The position numbers were made by a program, and so were the translations under genes. DNA of 64,000 nt from CAIMMJ01 sp037131955 (GTDB lineage Bacteria; Bacteroidota; Bacteroidia; UBA4408). The notes beneath the pieces were generated by a model. The model ran no database searches. It was not told the DNA's origin and saw only the letters and a program-made list of their open reading frames with translations. The stretch is from positions 25,157 to 89,156 of the forward strand of contig JBAXQC010000002.1 of NCBI GenBank assembly GCA_037131955.1, read 5' to 3'. Below are positions 8,337-17,695 of this stretch, one piece after another; within the stretch, counting starts at the first letter, position 1; each line of letters begins with the position of its first letter.

Positions 8337-8787
8337 AAAAATTAAAATGTGGTATAACTATAAAATATGGTGGGTGCTAATTTTAACAGGATTTTATTCT
8401 GTTGCAGCTTTATCCCAAAATAATGATAAAAAAGAAAAGATAGAGTCTTTTAAAGTGGCCTTTATTACACAAAAATTAAATTTAACTACCAAAGAAGCAC
8501 AACTCTTTTGGCCAGTTTATAATGAGTATTTAGATAAAATAGAAGCTTTAAAAAATGCAAGAAAGAAGGAATTACGCTCAGCAAATATTAATATAGACAC
8601 TTATTCCGATAAAGATTTAGAATTGATGTTAGACAATGAATTTTTATCCAAAGAAAAGGAAGTGGAACTGGGGAAAGAGTATTTCAATAAATTCAAAAGT
8701 GTTATTCCGGTAAAAAAAGTAATATTGCTCTACAAAGCCGAAGATGAATTTAAGAGAGAATTATTGCGTCAAATTTCAGGTAAGTAA
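8326..8787 (+). CDS. Small periplasmic protein, Spy/CpxP-like in style
   Basis: 153 residues. A signal peptide precedes an ALSQ cleavage site near residue 30; translation may instead begin at ATG 8347, giving a more ordinary signal sequence. The mature part is helical and charged, with IESFKVAFITQKLNLTTKEA followed by QLFWPVYNEYLDKIEALKNARKK, resembling the LTxxQ-type helices of Spy/CpxP proteins. It overlaps the repeat-protein gene by 11 bp, so it is co-translated with the sigma operon. A periplasmic sensor or chaperone role in that system is plausible. Confidence 0.72.
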   Translation: MLFKKIKMWYNYKIWWVLILTGFYSVAALSQNNDKKEKIESFKVAFITQKLNLTTKEAQLFWPVYNEYLDKIEALKNARKKELRSANINIDTYSDKDLELMLDNEFLSKEKEVELGKEYFNKFKSVIPVKKVILLYKAEDEFKRELLRQISGK

Positions 8788-8790
8788 AAC

Positions 8791-9951
8791 ATGACTAAAA
8801 AAAAATATTACTTCTATATTCTTTCTTTAATCTGTGCGAATTGTGTTAATGTGTTTTCACAAGAAGTTCAAAAGGACGAGCCCAAACATTATATAAAACC
8901 CACCTTTTATCTCAATAGACTTGTTACTGGAAAAAGAACTTTTAAAACCAACAAAAATGAAAATTACTCATTTGCTCAAAGTAATTTTGGTTTTTATTTT
9001 CCCATATACACCAATACTAAGCCAAATGTTGGCGATAAAATAGGCAGTGTATTTCAAATTATTGGCACCGGAAATGTTTCTAGGGCAACACCAAAATTTA
9101 GTTTTGTATCAAGCAAACACACACTAGTACGAACAAATTTTGGATTAAGTGCAATACTCAATACGGGAACAAAAAATGTATTTTTTGCCAATTTATTACC
9201 CTTTATTGCAGAGGATCGTTCGTCTCTTCAATACAAGCCAAGTGTAAGGCTCACTTATATGTTTATTTACAATAGAACGGTAAGCGAACGATTTAGTTAT
9301 CGTATAGGTTATGCAAAAACATATTTGCTTTCGGGCAGGCCAAGACAGCCAATTATAGGTTTTAGAATTGGTAAGTTTGATAGGTTCCACTTTAATTTTC
9401 AATATCCAAGATTTATTTCATTCGATTGGCCCTTGGACGAACACATTACAATTAGCTTTTTCAACAAAGCTATTGGTGGAATTTACGGAATGAGAAACGT
9501 TGAGTTTAGGGGCGATACATATAATTCTATACTGTTTAAAAGACAAGAGAAACTTACAGGAGTTGAGTGGGATTACAAATCAGGTAATCTATTTTCATTT
9601 TTCTTTTCGGCAGGTTTTGTTGGAAATAACAGCATAATTTTAAACGAGGTAAATTCAAGAAAAGTTAATAGTTATTTATTAGATGTAATTAGATCTAACT
9701 TTATTGCAGCACGATTAGAACCTTCACTTTTTATTAATTTAGGGGTGCAATTTAGTTTTGGAAAAGCTAAAAAAATATATAACAATTTATCTATGTACGA
9801 TGCCATAGACTTAAACACAAATTTTGGAAGTGGCGATAACAACGATGCTATGAAATCTGCACCTATACCATACATTCCTTCGCAATTAAAGCTTAAAGCA
9901 ATACAGTTAAAAGACGTAGAGGATTTGTTTGAGCTGGAGGATATAAATTAG
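8791..9951 (+). CDS. Predicted outer-membrane beta-barrel protein, unknown family
   Basis: 386 residues with a signal peptide ending NVFSQ at about residue 24. The remainder alternates polar and aromatic residues in strand-like stretches (for example FSYRIGYAKTYLL and FHFNFQYPRFISFDW), as in barrels. No named family is recognised. It starts three bases after the small periplasmic gene and is the last member of the ECF sigma operon, so it may be a regulated target or the outer-membrane element of the sensing system. It converges on the Smr gene. Confidence 0.65.
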   Translation: MTKKKYYFYILSLICANCVNVFSQEVQKDEPKHYIKPTFYLNRLVTGKRTFKTNKNENYSFAQSNFGFYFPIYTNTKPNVGDKIGSVFQIIGTGNVSRATPKFSFVSSKHTLVRTNFGLSAILNTGTKNVFFANLLPFIAEDRSSLQYKPSVRLTYMFIYNRTVSERFSYRIGYAKTYLLSGRPRQPIIGFRIGKFDRFHFNFQYPRFISFDWPLDEHITISFFNKAIGGIYGMRNVEFRGDTYNSILFKRQEKLTGVEWDYKSGNLFSFFFSAGFVGNNSIILNEVNSRKVNSYLLDVIRSNFIAARLEPSLFINLGVQFSFGKAKKIYNNLSMYDAIDLNTNFGSGDNNDAMKSAPIPYIPSQLKLKAIQLKDVEDLFELEDIN

Positions 9952-9963
9952 TGTTACACCAAA

Positions 9964-10926
9964 TTATTTGAAATTAATTTCGGTGGCACCGTAACCAAAT
10001 TTATTATAGTCTGCATCTTTGTGTTTTGCAAAACTGTAATCTTTTAATTTTTCTAAAATGTTATCTTTTAATACACCTTTTCCTACTCCGTGAATTATTA
10101 TTAGTTTTTTGTATCCTTGAGAGAATGCAGTGGAAACATGTTTTTCAAATGCAATTAATTGAAAATTTAATTTCTCGCCAGCACTCATTCTGCTTGAGTT
10201 TTCTGTAAGTGCTTCAATGTGTAGATCAACTATTAATTCCTCTTTATAACCTGTTGTGGGAAGTTTAACAGTTTTGTTTTTAGATTGTGATTCTTCATTT
10301 ATGTTGAGAAGATTTTTTTGGAGTAAATTATCGTTAATTACTTTTTCGTTTAGCAACATAATAAAAAATCCTGCCGTTGCAATTGAATGGTGATAGTTAG
10401 GCATTTCGTCTCCCAGCAAAATAGAATTGCCAATTTTTATAGTATCTTCTATTAATACAAAAACATCGCTGGATTTTTCGGGAACCGGAAGAAGTTGAAT
10501 TTTTATACTTTTTAAATCATTAAAGTTTTCTATCTCAAAAGAATCTGAATTTGATGTTGCTTTAATTTGATTAAAAAATAATCTTTTGTTGTTGTTCTTT
10601 TCAGAAAAAAATAATGCAACTAAAAAATCGTAGCCACAATTATTAATGAGTTTAATTTTTTTTGTTCTGTTATTTTCTTCCTTTTCCGGAATAAATAAAT
10701 ACAAGGCTTTATCTAAGTTTATTGCTGTGTAATCTTTTTCTGGTGCAAAAACTTTTTGTGGTTCTTTTTCGCTAAAAATTTTTACAATTTTATTTACAGG
10801 TGTGGGCCAATCAAAGCCAGATTCATCCTCTACGATAGCTTCATTTCCTCTAAAAGATTTTATAATTCCTTCGCCTTTAGATTCTAGAAACCTAACACGT
10901 TCGCCAATGTAAAAATGTGTGCTCAT
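9964..10926 (-). CDS. DUF2027 and Smr-domain protein
   Basis: 320 residues. The N-terminus (FYIGERVRFLESKGEGIIKS) is the KOW-like start of DUF2027 proteins. The C-terminal 95 residues form a Smr domain: VDLHIEAL opens it, IIIHGVGKGVLKDNI carries the conserved HGxGxG loop, and it ends in a YGATEINFK strand. Smr domains are nucleic-acid-binding or nicking modules; isolated Smr proteins have been linked to recombination control and mRNA or ribosome quality control. It starts 4 bp after the ICMT-like gene ends, so the two are co-transcribed. Confidence 0.88.
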   Translation of the reverse strand: MSTHFYIGERVRFLESKGEGIIKSFRGNEAIVEDESGFDWPTPVNKIVKIFSEKEPQKVFAPEKDYTAINLDKALYLFIPEKEENNRTKKIKLINNCGYDFLVALFFSEKNNNKRLFFNQIKATSNSDSFEIENFNDLKSIKIQLLPVPEKSSDVFVLIEDTIKIGNSILLGDEMPNYHHSIATAGFFIMLLNEKVINDNLLQKNLLNINEESQSKNKTVKLPTTGYKEELIVDLHIEALTENSSRMSAGEKLNFQLIAFEKHVSTAFSQGYKKLIIIHGVGKGVLKDNILEKLKDYSFAKHKDADYNKFGYGATEINFK

Positions 10927-10930
10927 TATT

Positions 10931-11677
10931 TTAGCTTCTGCTTGAATCAGAAAGTACGTGTGTAAATTTTTTCAAGAATTTTAAACTGGCAACCATTATA
11001 ACTATTGGCACATTAATTTTTATGAGTAATTCTTGAGAAAAATTAAAACTTCCCGGAAAAAAAAATTGTCTTACTAAAATAATAAAATTAAAAGCAATTA
11101 ATGTTGCCAAAACCCCTGAATACTCTCTTCTAAGAACTGCCTTTAATGAAAAATTCATTTCTGTTTTTTCATAATTTTTAAATGATGGTATAAATGCAGG
11201 TATTTTTAATGACCAATTGATGTATGTTTCACCGAACTTGCGTTCTAAAAATCTTTCCTCGGCAAACATTATTCTCTCGTAATACAAACAATAAAGCAAG
11301 CAAAACGAAAACAAAAACCAGATGTTAAAGGTAAAAATTACAATTCCTAACCACATTAAAAAGTTTCCTAAATACAATGGATGCCTTAGCACAGAATATA
11401 TGCCTTTGCTATTTAATTCTTCGGCCACCTGTTCTTTTGTATTTCTGCCGGATGTGCCTTTGGGCGTAATGCCAATAGTAATAGCTCTAATTACTAATCC
11501 TAGGAATGATACTACTATTGCAAAAATTGTAAACGCTAGGTAAACTTCATTTGTTATCCACAAGTAGGAATTGAACTTTATTGCAGGGACTGCCAGTGCA
11601 AATAATAGCAAAGGTAATTGACCGCGGTATTTAAATAGCCACTTGCCCGATTCTTCCATTGAATGTAATAAAGCCAT
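10931..11677 (-). CDS. Isoprenylcysteine carboxyl methyltransferase (ICMT)-like membrane methyltransferase
   Basis: 248 residues with about six hydrophobic helices. The ICMT/phospholipid methyltransferase signature is clear: GIYSVLRHPLYLGNFLMWLG at about 92-111, then EERFLERKFGETYINW, which with the RHPxY motif forms the SAM pocket. Prenylated proteins are not expected in Bacteroidota, so the substrate is probably a lipid. LmtA of Leptospira, a lipid A phosphate methyltransferase, belongs to this superfamily and is one possible model. The specific role is inference. Confidence 0.82.
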   Translation of the reverse strand: MALLHSMEESGKWLFKYRGQLPLLLFALAVPAIKFNSYLWITNEVYLAFTIFAIVVSFLGLVIRAITIGITPKGTSGRNTKEQVAEELNSKGIYSVLRHPLYLGNFLMWLGIVIFTFNIWFLFSFCLLYCLYYERIMFAEERFLERKFGETYINWSLKIPAFIPSFKNYEKTEMNFSLKAVLRREYSGVLATLIAFNFIILVRQFFFPGSFNFSQELLIKINVPIVIMVASLKFLKKFTHVLSDSSRS

Positions 11678-11755
11678 TAATTTTTATCGATTTAAATTTA
11701 TTTTTTTATATTGCGATTGAATTTCACAAAAGTATCAATAAAGAATTAATAAAAC

Positions 11756-12157
11756 ATGGCAAAGGCAAAATCAAAACCTGTTTATATAAAATTTGAAATG
11801 GAGTTTCCAATTCATGCTTCCAAAAGTAGTCTGTTTAGTTATTTATCTACTCCGGGAGGCCTTTGCATGTGGTTTGCAGACAATGTTAATTTGCAGGATG
11901 AAAAATTTATTTTTTATTGGGAAGGAAATTCTCAGGAAGCTGAAATACTCAGTAAAAAGGAAAATCAATTTATTAGATTTAGGTGGTTGCATGATCCCGA
12001 TTATACATTTTTTGAATTTAAGATAAGTACAGATGAAATTACTGGAGACGTAGCACTTTTAGTTACCGACTTTGCTGAGGATGAGTCTGCTGTAGATAAT
12101 GCAAAATTGTTATGGAAAAGTCAAATTGATGATTTACACCATGTTTTGGGTGCATAA
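11756..12157 (+). CDS. START-like / SRPBCC-fold protein
   Basis: 133 residues. EFPIHASKSSLFSYLSTPGGLCMWFADNV is the characteristic N-terminal strand-helix of the START-like (AHSA1-type) fold. The end LLWKSQIDDLHHVLGA matches the C-terminal helix of the small Bacteroidota START-like family. The fold binds hydrophobic ligands or acts as a co-chaperone; no ligand is inferable. It is transcribed ahead of the LptF/G-family gene with a 40-bp gap that holds a possible separate promoter. Confidence 0.82.
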   Translation: MAKAKSKPVYIKFEMEFPIHASKSSLFSYLSTPGGLCMWFADNVNLQDEKFIFYWEGNSQEAEILSKKENQFIRFRWLHDPDYTFFEFKISTDEITGDVALLVTDFAEDESAVDNAKLLWKSQIDDLHHVLGA

Positions 12158-12173
12158 TTTGACCATATTTTTG
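12145..12173 (+). promoter_or_regulatory. Possible promoter before the LptF/LptG gene
   Basis: TTTG at 12145-12148 and TATTTTTG at 12166-12173 with a 17-bp spacer, two bases shorter than the usual 19-21. It overlaps the 3' end of the START-like gene. Weak evidence. Confidence 0.3.
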
Positions 12174-12197
12174 TCTCATTTTTTTAATTAAATTTTC

Positions 12198-13664
12198 TTG
12201 AAGACGATAGATAAATATATCTTAAAGGCATATTTAGCTCCTTTTTTCCTTACTTTTTTTGTTATACTTTTTGTATTGTTGATGCAGTTTGTTTGGAAAT
12301 ACATTGACGATCTTGTTGGCAAAGGACTGGAATGGTACATTATTTTAGAACTACTTTTTTACGTTTCTGCAACGCTTGTTCCTATGGCAATACCGCTAAC
12401 AATTCTACTATCTTCAATAATGACTTTTGGAAATTTAGCCGAGAATTATGAACTTACATCCCTTAAGGCAGCAGGAACTTCTTTACAAAGAATTTTTAGG
12501 CCATTGGTTTATTTTTCAGTGTTGCTCTCTGCCACTGTTTTTGTTTTTTCTAATTATATGTTACCGATTGCCAACTTAAAAATGGGCTCATTACTTTATG
12601 ATATTTCCCACCAAAAACCTACACTTGAATTGCAAGAAGGAATTTTTTACAATGGAATTGAAAACTTTACAATAAAAATAAACAAGAAAAGTAAAGACGG
12701 AAAGAAACTTTTTGGTGTAATGATTTATGATCATACACAAAGAAATGGAAATACAAAAGTTGTTGTTGCCAAAGAAGGCAAAATGGAACTTACAGGCGAC
12801 GAAAGATTTTTAATGCTTACACTTTACAATGGCACCAACTACGAAGAAGTAAAAAACAACAACGATAGAAAGGAGTTTTTACCATTTTTACGGACATCTT
12901 TTTCTGAGCAAGTTATAAGAATGGATTTGTCTGATTTTAAAATGACCAGAAGTAACGAGGAACTTTTTAAAGATCATTACGCCATGCTTAATGTAAATCA
13001 ATTGCTGGCAGCAGCAGATTCCGATAAAGTTGATTTAGTGAAGCGGAAAAGAAATTTTTACAACATTCTAAAGGGTTTTTTACATTTTGATTCATACAGA
13101 ACACAAGAACAAACTTTTCCATTTAATATAGATTCTGTATATCCTAATGCAATAAAATTTACGAATTACTCTCCTGAAATAATTTTAAAAAATTTAAGCA
13201 AGGAGAAAAAACAAGAAATAAAAAACAATGCCGAAAATTTTGCAAGGAACAATTTATCGTATGTAGAAAGTACCAATATGGAGTATGAGATGGTAACACA
13301 AAATACAAACAGGTATATGATAGAATTTCATAAGAAGTTTACACTTTCTTTTGCCTGCTTGGTATTATTTTTTATTGGAGCACCTTTGGGAGCAATAATA
13401 AAAAAGGGTGGGTTAGGAATGCCTATGGTTGTAAGTGTTTTATTCTTTTTGATTTTTCATGTAATTTCTATTGTTGGCGAAAAATCTTCTAAAGTAGGTG
13501 TTATGGAGCCATGGTTAGGGGCTTGGTTGGCAACACTAGTTCTGTTTCCTATGGGAATTTTTCTAACTTACAAAGCAACCCGAGATTCAAATTTATTTAA
13601 CAGTGATATGTATTTTACGTTCTTAAAAAAAATTAGAGTTTATTTTGTAAAACAAAAACACTAA
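12198..13664 (+). CDS. LptF/LptG-family lipopolysaccharide export permease
   Basis: 488 residues with the YjgP/YjgQ layout: three N-terminal helices (about 12-35, 50-75 and 95-120, including SATLVPMAIPLTILLSSIMTFG), a long periplasmic beta-jellyroll region (about 130-370), and three C-terminal helices. It would pair with LptB to extract LPS from the inner membrane and pass it to LptC/A. The start is a TTG: an in-frame stop lies at 12189-12191 and no ATG intervenes, and MKTIDKYILKAYLAPFFLTF is the usual family N-terminus. The jellyroll segment is longer than in Proteobacteria, as is usual in this phylum. Confidence 0.92.
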   Translation: MKTIDKYILKAYLAPFFLTFFVILFVLLMQFVWKYIDDLVGKGLEWYIILELLFYVSATLVPMAIPLTILLSSIMTFGNLAENYELTSLKAAGTSLQRIFRPLVYFSVLLSATVFVFSNYMLPIANLKMGSLLYDISHQKPTLELQEGIFYNGIENFTIKINKKSKDGKKLFGVMIYDHTQRNGNTKVVVAKEGKMELTGDERFLMLTLYNGTNYEEVKNNNDRKEFLPFLRTSFSEQVIRMDLSDFKMTRSNEELFKDHYAMLNVNQLLAAADSDKVDLVKRKRNFYNILKGFLHFDSYRTQEQTFPFNIDSVYPNAIKFTNYSPEIILKNLSKEKKQEIKNNAENFARNNLSYVESTNMEYEMVTQNTNRYMIEFHKKFTLSFACLVLFFIGAPLGAIIKKGGLGMPMVVSVLFFLIFHVISIVGEKSSKVGVMEPWLGAWLATLVLFPMGIFLTYKATRDSNLFNSDMYFTFLKKIRVYFVKQKH

Positions 13665-13667
13665 TAT

Positions 13668-14963
13668 TTAATCTCCCGTTTCCCAGAATTTTAATAATCT
13701 ATTCCGTAAGTGTATTGTATTGTGATACAATGTTGGATTTTTTCTCTTCAATACAAAAAATCTAAGAACTCCTAAAAATTTTTTAAACTGCTCAAAATAC
13801 ATAAGCGAAAAATAACCTAAGACAGGGATTGCAATAAAAAAATACCAAAAATAATTGTCAAAAAAACTACTAATGAATATCATAAATACTTGATGGTAAA
13901 TAATGTAGAAAAATACGCCAATCCCTAGATTAACTGAAAGAAAAAAATCACTAATTTTTACAATCTTTTTAGTGATGTAAAATGGAACTTTATAAGGTAT
14001 AAAATTTAATACTATTCCGGCAATAAACAATGGAGACGATACTGAAAGTAAAATAAAATTTAAAAGTAAATATCCCATAGAGTTAGAGTGGTGCTTTCTT
14101 ACAACCCAATCTTTTATTTTAAGTTTTTTGAGTAATGAAAAATACTCAGATGAAATTTCTTTTACCTCGGGGAGATTTATTTTTTTTACCCAGTTATTAA
14201 ATTTTTCAGAAATGTTTCTATAATCGCCGGAGTGATATTTGTGTTTTAAAATTTCATTTATTTGTTCAAATAGTATTTCATTTTCTTTTTCTTCTACTAT
14301 TACTAATAACTCTTTTAAATTGCTGTATACGTCATTGCTTATTGATGTATAACTTTTTTGTTTGTCTGCTAAATAAGCTTCTCTGTAATTTTTAACATCA
14401 ATGGGTTTTCCAATATTTAAAAACAACTCACCTCTAAATTTTGTAAAGTTTAAATAATTTATTCCCACAGGTAAAATACATATTTCCGATTGAAAGTTAT
14501 TTTTTTCTTCGGCTAAAAAAGCAATTCTTGCTATTCCTTTTTTTAGTTTTCTCAACCTTTTTTCTTGCACACAGTTTCCTTCCGGAAAAATTAAAAGGGG
14601 CTTGTTATGTTCTAATACCTGAATACATTTATTGAAAGATTCTTCGTTTTTATGAAGATGTTCAGCTCCTTCTTGAAGTCTAAATATGGGCAAGACATTA
14701 AACTTACTTAAAAAAAATCTATTTATTGAAGATTTAAAAACATCTCCTCTAGCCAAAGAATAGATGTTCTCAAAAAATACAAAATGGAAAATTATTGCAT
14801 CTAAGAAAGCATTTGTATGATTTGCTGCAATTATAACTGGGCGATTTCTTGGATAATTTTTTAGTCCTTTTACTCTTATTCGCTTAAGAAAAATTCTATA
14901 CCCAATAAAAACTACTGCAAAACAAACTATATATATGATACTAATTCTAACTTTTTTAATCAT
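13668..14963 (-). CDS. PlsC-like glycerophosphate acyltransferase with extra C-terminal membrane domain
   Basis: 431 residues. The acyltransferase domain (about 30-240) has the catalytic NHTNAFLD block (H49, D55) and the FPEGN block (126-130). The C-terminal part has further membrane helices at about 290-320 and 335-395, which classical 1-acyl-glycerol-3-phosphate acyltransferases lack; the same extended architecture is seen in many Bacteroidota PlsC-like proteins. Likely acylates a lysophosphatidate or another lipid acceptor. It converges on the LptF/G gene with a 3-bp gap. Confidence 0.85.
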   Translation of the reverse strand: MIKKVRISIIYIVCFAVVFIGYRIFLKRIRVKGLKNYPRNRPVIIAANHTNAFLDAIIFHFVFFENIYSLARGDVFKSSINRFFLSKFNVLPIFRLQEGAEHLHKNEESFNKCIQVLEHNKPLLIFPEGNCVQEKRLRKLKKGIARIAFLAEEKNNFQSEICILPVGINYLNFTKFRGELFLNIGKPIDVKNYREAYLADKQKSYTSISNDVYSNLKELLVIVEEKENEILFEQINEILKHKYHSGDYRNISEKFNNWVKKINLPEVKEISSEYFSLLKKLKIKDWVVRKHHSNSMGYLLLNFILLSVSSPLFIAGIVLNFIPYKVPFYITKKIVKISDFFLSVNLGIGVFFYIIYHQVFMIFISSFFDNYFWYFFIAIPVLGYFSLMYFEQFKKFLGVLRFFVLKRKNPTLYHNTIHLRNRLLKFWETGD

Positions 14964-15111
14964 TAATTAGGGATACAGTTGGCATAAAGTAAAGCACAAT
15001 GATATAAAATTCAAAATTCAATCTGCTATTGAATTTAAAATTGTAATTATTTCTGCATAAAATATTCTTTAGAATTTGCTTAACATGATTAATTTTGGAA
15101 ACAAATATTTT

Positions 15112-17130
15112 ATGACAAAAGAAGAAGCACTCTACAAAATAAATTATCTAAGTAAAGAAATAGAAACTCACAATTACAACTATTATAATTTATCAGCACC
15201 AATCATTTCTGATTTTGAGTTTGATAAATTACTACTTCAGCTTCAAAATTTAGAGTTGGAATTTCCTGAGTTTTCATTTGATACCAGTCCAACAAAAAGG
15301 GTAGGAGGCACAATTACCAAGGAATTTAAATCTGTTGAGCATAAATATCCCATGCTATCGCTTGGCAATACTTACACTAAAGGAGAGTTGCAGGAATTTG
15401 ATGAAAGGGTAGCAAAAGCACTTCCCAATCAATCTTACGAATACATTTGCGAATTAAAATACGATGGCGTTGCTGTTGGTATTTCATACAAAGATGGTAA
15501 GTTGGTTTTAGGTGCAACCAGAGGAGATGGTAGTGTTGGTGACGATGTTACAGAAAATATTAAAACAATAAAAACAATACCTCTTCAATTGCGAACGGCT
15601 AATTTTCCTGTAGAATTTGAAATTAGAGGAGAAGTGATGCTCACAAAAAAAGCGTTTGAAAAAATAAATTTAGAACGAGAGGACATTGGCGAAGTACCTT
15701 TGGCAAACCCAAGAAATGCGGCATCAGGAACATTAAAGATGCAGGATTCTTCTGTTGTGGCTAAACGAAATTTAACTTGTTTTTTATATTTTGTGTATAC
15801 CCAAAATCAAATTTTTTCTACTCATTTAGAGAGTTTGCAAGCCGCAAGAGAATGGGGTTTTAATGTGCCTAAACATGTTCAAAAATGTTCAACTATTCAT
15901 CAAGTTTTTGATTTTATTGAATATTGGAATACGGAAAGAAAAAAGCTAGATTTTGATATTGATGGAATTGTAATTAAAGTAAATTCATACCAACAACAAA
16001 AAGTGTTAGGATTTACAGCAAAGTCTCCTAAATGGGCGATTTCCTATAAATTTAAGGCAGAACAAGCAAGAACAAAATTACTTTCCATAGAGTTTCAAGT
16101 AGGAAGAACCGGAGCAATAACTCCTGTTGCAAACTTGGCGCCAGTGAAACTTGCGGGCACAACAGTAAAAAGAGCTTCGCTCCACAATGCCGATATTATT
16201 GAAGCGCTGGAGGTAAGAATAAATGATGAAGTAATTATTGAAAAAGGCGGCGAAATAATTCCAAAAATTGTAGGGGTAGACAAGAGTAAAAGAGATTTAC
16301 TAAGTGAGGAATTTAAGTATGCATCACATTGCCCAATTTGCCATACGCCTTTAGAAAGGAAAGAAGAAGAAGCCAATCATTTTTGCCCCAATGAACTTGG
16401 TTGTCCACCACAGCTAAAAGGTAAAATTGTACATTTCGTTAGTCGCAAAGCCATGAACATTGATAGCATTGGCGAAGAAACTGTTGAGTTATTGTTTTCA
16501 AACAATTTGGTAAAAAATTATTCTGATTTATATTCATTAAAAAAAGAAGATTTAATACACTTAGAGAGAATGGCCGAGAAATCTGCCGAAAATATAATTT
16601 CAGGAATTAATCTATCCAAATTAATCCCATTTGAAAGGGTATTGTTTGCTTTGGGAATAAGGCATGTTGGGGAGACTGTTGCTAAAAAACTGGCAATTCA
16701 TTTTAAAAATATTGATGCAATAGCTGCTGCATCTTATGAACATTTGATAAATGTTGAAGAGATAGGAGAAAAAATAGCTTTATCAGTAATAAAATTTTTT
16801 GATAACAATTTGAACAAACAAATCGTGTTAAAGCTAAAAGAATGTGGATTGCAAATGCAAATCGATGAGTCTAAAAATATTATTTTATCCGATAAGTTAA
16901 AAGACAAAATAATTGTAGTAAGCGGATCTTTTGCTAATTTTAGTAGAGACGGAATAAAAGATGAAATTATTAAACATGGTGGCAAAGTTGCTTCGTCTAT
17001 ATCGGGCAATACTTCATTGGTTGTGGCAGGCGATAAAATGGGTCCGGAGAAATTGAAAAAGGCAGAAAAGCTAAACGTTACAGTAATTTCTGAAGAGGAA
17101 TTTATAAAACTTATAGGTTATGGTACTTAA
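15112..17130 (+). CDS. ligA: NAD-dependent DNA ligase
   Basis: The 672-residue form starting at ATG 15112 (MTKEEALYKINYLSKEIETH) matches the family N-terminus; in-frame starts at 15076 (TTG) and 15085 (ATG) would add residues that fit less well. The nucleotidyltransferase active lysine is K116 in ELKYDGVAVG, and the adenylation domain opens with the YYNLSAPIISDFEFDKL Ia region. A four-cysteine zinc finger (CPIC then CPNELGCP), helix-hairpin-helix repeats and a C-terminal BRCT domain (about 595-670) follow. It seals nicks in replication and repair. Confidence 0.97.
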   Translation: MTKEEALYKINYLSKEIETHNYNYYNLSAPIISDFEFDKLLLQLQNLELEFPEFSFDTSPTKRVGGTITKEFKSVEHKYPMLSLGNTYTKGELQEFDERVAKALPNQSYEYICELKYDGVAVGISYKDGKLVLGATRGDGSVGDDVTENIKTIKTIPLQLRTANFPVEFEIRGEVMLTKKAFEKINLEREDIGEVPLANPRNAASGTLKMQDSSVVAKRNLTCFLYFVYTQNQIFSTHLESLQAAREWGFNVPKHVQKCSTIHQVFDFIEYWNTERKKLDFDIDGIVIKVNSYQQQKVLGFTAKSPKWAISYKFKAEQARTKLLSIEFQVGRTGAITPVANLAPVKLAGTTVKRASLHNADIIEALEVRINDEVIIEKGGEIIPKIVGVDKSKRDLLSEEFKYASHCPICHTPLERKEEEANHFCPNELGCPPQLKGKIVHFVSRKAMNIDSIGEETVELLFSNNLVKNYSDLYSLKKEDLIHLERMAEKSAENIISGINLSKLIPFERVLFALGIRHVGETVAKKLAIHFKNIDAIAAASYEHLINVEEIGEKIALSVIKFFDNNLNKQIVLKLKECGLQMQIDESKNIILSDKLKDKIIVVSGSFANFSRDGIKDEIIKHGGKVASSISGNTSLVVAGDKMGPEKLKKAEKLNVTVISEEEFIKLIGYGT

Positions 17131-17683
17131 AAAAGCAAAATTAAAGGCGGCAGATTTTTTTTTAAGAAAATTGGCAAAAGAAAAAAAGAGAAAGCCAATA
17201 GCAGTAGGAATAGATCAAGCAAAAAGTATTGGGATTATTTTTGATGCCAGCGAAAAAGAAAATTTAGAAATAATAAAAAAATATGTTTCAAGTTTAAAAG
17301 AAGAAAAAAAGAAAGTTCAGGTTTTAGGGTATTATAATCTAAAAGAGTTGCCATTTGAGTTAAATTCTAAATTAGATTACGATTATTTTTCTAAAAAAGA
17401 CGTAAACTGGCATTTAAGACCCAATAATGCTGTTATCACAAATTTTGCCAACGAGCCTTTTGATATTCTTCTAAATTTAACTACTGATATTGTTTTGCCA
17501 ATTCAGTATGTATTTGTGAATTCTAAGGCAAATTTTAAAATTGGAAGAGCAAGCGCTAAGCATTTGCCCTTTTATGATTTATCTATTGAGGCAAAAGAAG
17601 AATCCGGTTTAAAACAATTAATTGATATTTTTACCAAATATCTAAAAATGATACATTCTAAAAATCAACAGAGCCTAATTTAA
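17120..17683 (+). CDS. DUF6913-family protein
   Basis: 187 residues, soluble, lysine-rich. IGIIFDASEKENLEIIKKYVSSLK and VQVLGYYNL are the recognisable core, followed by DILLNLTTDIVLPIQYVFVNSKANFKIG. This matches the DUF6913 family, usually found near dapA and ligA in Bacteroidota; its function is unknown. It overlaps the ligA stop by 11 bp and is followed by dapA after 12 bp, so all three are in one transcription unit. Confidence 0.78.
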   Translation: MVLKKAKLKAADFFLRKLAKEKKRKPIAVGIDQAKSIGIIFDASEKENLEIIKKYVSSLKEEKKKVQVLGYYNLKELPFELNSKLDYDYFSKKDVNWHLRPNNAVITNFANEPFDILLNLTTDIVLPIQYVFVNSKANFKIGRASAKHLPFYDLSIEAKEESGLKQLIDIFTKYLKMIHSKNQQSLI

Positions 17684-17695
17684 AACAGTATAAAA

